Shown here: positions 62,550 through 64,000 of the stretch, one piece after another | How the letters are laid out: every line of letters starts with the position of its first letter | Numbering within the stretch: position 1 is the stretch's first letter | Source: Shewanella psychrophila | GTDB taxonomy: Bacteria; Pseudomonadota; Gammaproteobacteria; Enterobacterales; Shewanellaceae | Reading direction: 5' to 3' | Length of the DNA stretch: 64,000 nt | Assembly: GCF_002005305.1 (NCBI RefSeq) | Contig: NZ_CP014782.1 | Location: 3,658,001 to 3,722,000, forward strand | The notes under the pieces: model-generated | What the model saw: the letters and a program-made list of their open reading frames with translations, nothing else | Databases searched by the model: none | What the model was told of the DNA's origin: nothing | Translations under genes and position numbers: made by a program

Positions 62550-63125
62550 ATGAAAACCAAATCTTTAGTATTAGCAGCAGTAATCGCTACAGCAATTTCA
62601 GCCCCAACTATGGCTGCAGACTGGTTCGTCGGTGGCGCAGTTGGTTATCAGCAGGACACCTATAAGTCAAAAGAAACTGAATCAGGTAAGACTACGTCAG
62701 AGAAGTTTAAAGAGAAAGATATGAGCTACCAGCTGCGTGCCGGTACTTATCTTAATGACAACAACCGTGTTTACGGTACTTACTCATACAACTCAGATGA
62801 CTTTGCAAAACAGCAGAGCTTTCTGGCGTCATATGATTACCTAATCGGCCTAGACGCTGGTAACAAACTTAACTGGTTTGTTGGTGCTACTGCAGGTATG
62901 ACTCACACTAGTCCAGATGCTAAAGAGCTAAGTTCAGAAAACACTTTTGTATGGGGTGGTCAAACAGGTCTGATGTACAAGATCAGCGATAAACTAAGCA
63001 CTGAAATCGGTTACCGTTACCTAAAGCAAGACTATGATTTAAAGTCTTCTGATGATGCTGGCTCAACTCAGTTCTCACTCAACGATACTCAGCAAGTTTA
63101 CTTAGGTGTTGACTACCGTTTCTAA
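62550..63125 (+). CDS. Outer-membrane beta-barrel protein (paralog 2)
   Basis: A 191-residue paralog of the gene at 61604. Signal peptide ends ISAPTMAA; strands DWFVGGAVGYQQD, YQLRAGTYLNDNNRVYGTYSYNSDD, LNWFVGATAGMTH and FVWGGQTGLMYKISDKLSTEIGYRYLKQD correspond one to one, ending YLGVDYRF. The surface loop at about 35-56 (KSKETESGKTTSEKFKEK) is lysine and glutamate rich and diverges most from paralog 1, as expected for exposed loops under selection. Probably a small porin or adhesin-like barrel; function unknown. Confidence 0.85.
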   Translation: MKTKSLVLAAVIATAISAPTMAADWFVGGAVGYQQDTYKSKETESGKTTSEKFKEKDMSYQLRAGTYLNDNNRVYGTYSYNSDDFAKQQSFLASYDYLIGLDAGNKLNWFVGATAGMTHTSPDAKELSSENTFVWGGQTGLMYKISDKLSTEIGYRYLKQDYDLKSSDDAGSTQFSLNDTQQVYLGVDYRF

Positions 63126-63140
63126 GCGACTAGTTAAGCA

Positions 63141-63166
63141 AAAAAGCCCCATTTGGGGCTTTTTTG
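63141..63166 (+). terminator. Terminator of OMP paralog 2
   Basis: Arms aaaagcccca (63142-63151) and tggggctttt (63154-63163) around tt, then T tract. Confidence 0.92.
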
Positions 63167-63311
63167 CTTTTATGCCGGAACATCTGCACCAACCTCTATT
63201 CAAATAACTCATTAATTTCCTCTTGAGAAGACAAACACTATCCGTCATCCTAATTTAGATCTAAGCTATCAAGTTCCTTGCTATTCTGATTGATATTACG
63301 GAGAGATCCCC

Positions 63312-63572
63312 ATGAGCACATACAAGATATTAGATTGCGGCATTCATGATCACTTGGAGCTCGCTTGCATAAGATCTTATCCGCTTTCCCTAGAACTAAA
63401 AGACCAAAAGTCTGTGACGGGAACGCCGCTAAATATAGAAACGCGACAAGACAAGAGTGAATACCTAATACTGCAACAAGAACTGGAAACAATCTCGATA
63501 AGACTCGATCAAATCATCGCTTTCACGCCACTGACTCAAAATGCCAGCTTCGGTAGAATCATAGTGAAATAG
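63312..63572 (+). CDS. rof: Rho-binding antiterminator Rof (YaeO)
   Basis: An 86-residue small Sm-like protein that binds Rho and inhibits Rho-dependent termination. YKILDCGIHDHLELACIRSYPLSLELKD aligns with the E. coli Rof start (INCDDYDNLELAC...LTLELKDG), and SEYLILQQELETISIRLDQIIAFTPL with its C-terminal half. A ribosome site (tacggagag) precedes the ATG. It lies between the barrel cluster and zapB. Confidence 0.9.
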   Translation: MSTYKILDCGIHDHLELACIRSYPLSLELKDQKSVTGTPLNIETRQDKSEYLILQQELETISIRLDQIIAFTPLTQNASFGRIIVK

Positions 63573-63848
63573 ATATAGCTCAAGCGTTAATCTCGACTTA
63601 TAGAAACTCGACTAATAACAGCATAGAAGCTAACAAAAGCACTTTGATAGAGTCTATTACCCGCAAAAAATCTAGCTCTATCTAGTTAAAATATAGCTAT
63701 TTCACTAACGCTTAAGCAACAAGTACAATAAAAAGCCATTTTCTTTCAATTTTCAGCGACTTTTTCCATCATTCAGCATAATTAACTATTCACTACAGTA
63801 CCTGCACTGATAGAATAATCGCACCATCCAGAAACTATTAGGACTCCC

Positions 63849-64000
63849 ATGAGCCTTGAACTACTGTCCAAGCTGGAGACAAAAATCCAAGCAGCACTTG
63901 AAACTATCGAGCTATTGAAAATGGAGCTTGAAGAAGAGAAGCAGAGAGGCGTTAGCCTTATTGAACAAAATCAGCAGCTGAGCCAAGATCTTAATTCTTG
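63849..64000 (+). CDS. zapB: Cell division protein ZapB (partial)
   Basis: The first 50 codons of a coiled-coil protein that runs off the right edge: MSLELLSKLETKIQAALETI, then LLKMELEEEKQRGVSLIEQN and more heptads. This matches the E. coli ZapB start ([20 protein letters not shown]). ZapB assembles at the Z ring through ZapA and links it to MatP. The ribosome site is tattaggac. Confidence 0.88.
   Translation, partial: MSLELLSKLETKIQAALETIELLKMELEEEKQRGVSLIEQNQQLSQDLNS

Overview
The window reads as a chromosomal segment of a marine gammaproteobacterium, almost certainly Shewanella. The evidence is gene content and order as I know them from that genus: purD-purH next to a ZntR-type regulator and a cysteine-rich metal permease, hemE-rsd, ubiD-fre, phaP-phaC-phaJ, ilvE and rof-zapB. 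I see no prophage, complete insertion sequence or CRISPR array. Genes are dense, on both strands, and mostly housekeeping. Accessory material is limited to a few repeat-rich gaps and small paralog families.

Layout. 1-1880: metal efflux permease (runs off the left edge) and its MerR regulator, with a ZntR-type promoter. 2119-5246: purH, purD and a terminator. 5284-8797: a short-chain dehydrogenase and a GGDEF/EAL protein. 9106-12896: two spondin-like exported proteins followed by a two-component system. 13201-15237: hemE and rsd, with a strong candidate small RNA between them (14516-14609). 15326-17878: a lipoprotein beta-propeller, a nitrilase and a 56-residue protein. 17960-18600: a structured repeat-like gap beside a frameshifted gene. 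18752-26912: tRNA-Ser(UGA), yjjG, a solute-binding protein, signal peptidase, a thioredoxin-like lipoprotein, a MocR-type regulator that lacks its PLP lysine, an acetyltransferase and cheV. 27124-34110: ubiD, fre, a ToxR/CadC-like regulator, a DUF2975/Xre pair and a lipoprotein peptidase.

34159-40690 is the most coherent catabolic locus: an NhaC-family transporter, a kinase/class-III aminotransferase fusion, and two divergently transcribed saccharopine dehydrogenase-type genes. Together they suggest convergence of lysine and hydroxylysine on 2-aminoadipate 6-semialdehyde. 41522-44490 is the most unusual DNA: repeats, hairpins, a small barrel protein and an orphan ParA ATPase with copies of a ~102-bp repeat on both sides. 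44471-47193 holds a nitronate monooxygenase, a CYTH protein and an outer-membrane protein. 47399-50768 is an electrophile/aldehyde detoxification cluster under a NemR-like repressor with two visible operators. 51421-53995 is a PHA granule operon, followed by comM, tandem acyltransferases, a lipoprotein, ilvE and a lipase-like hydrolase. 61107-63164 carries three related outer-membrane barrel genes, the first truncated, each behind the same 11-bp-phased operator. The window ends with rof and the start of zapB.

Start sites were moved from the longest reading frame where a ribosome binding site supports a later start. Functions are from motif recognition by eye; no database search was run.
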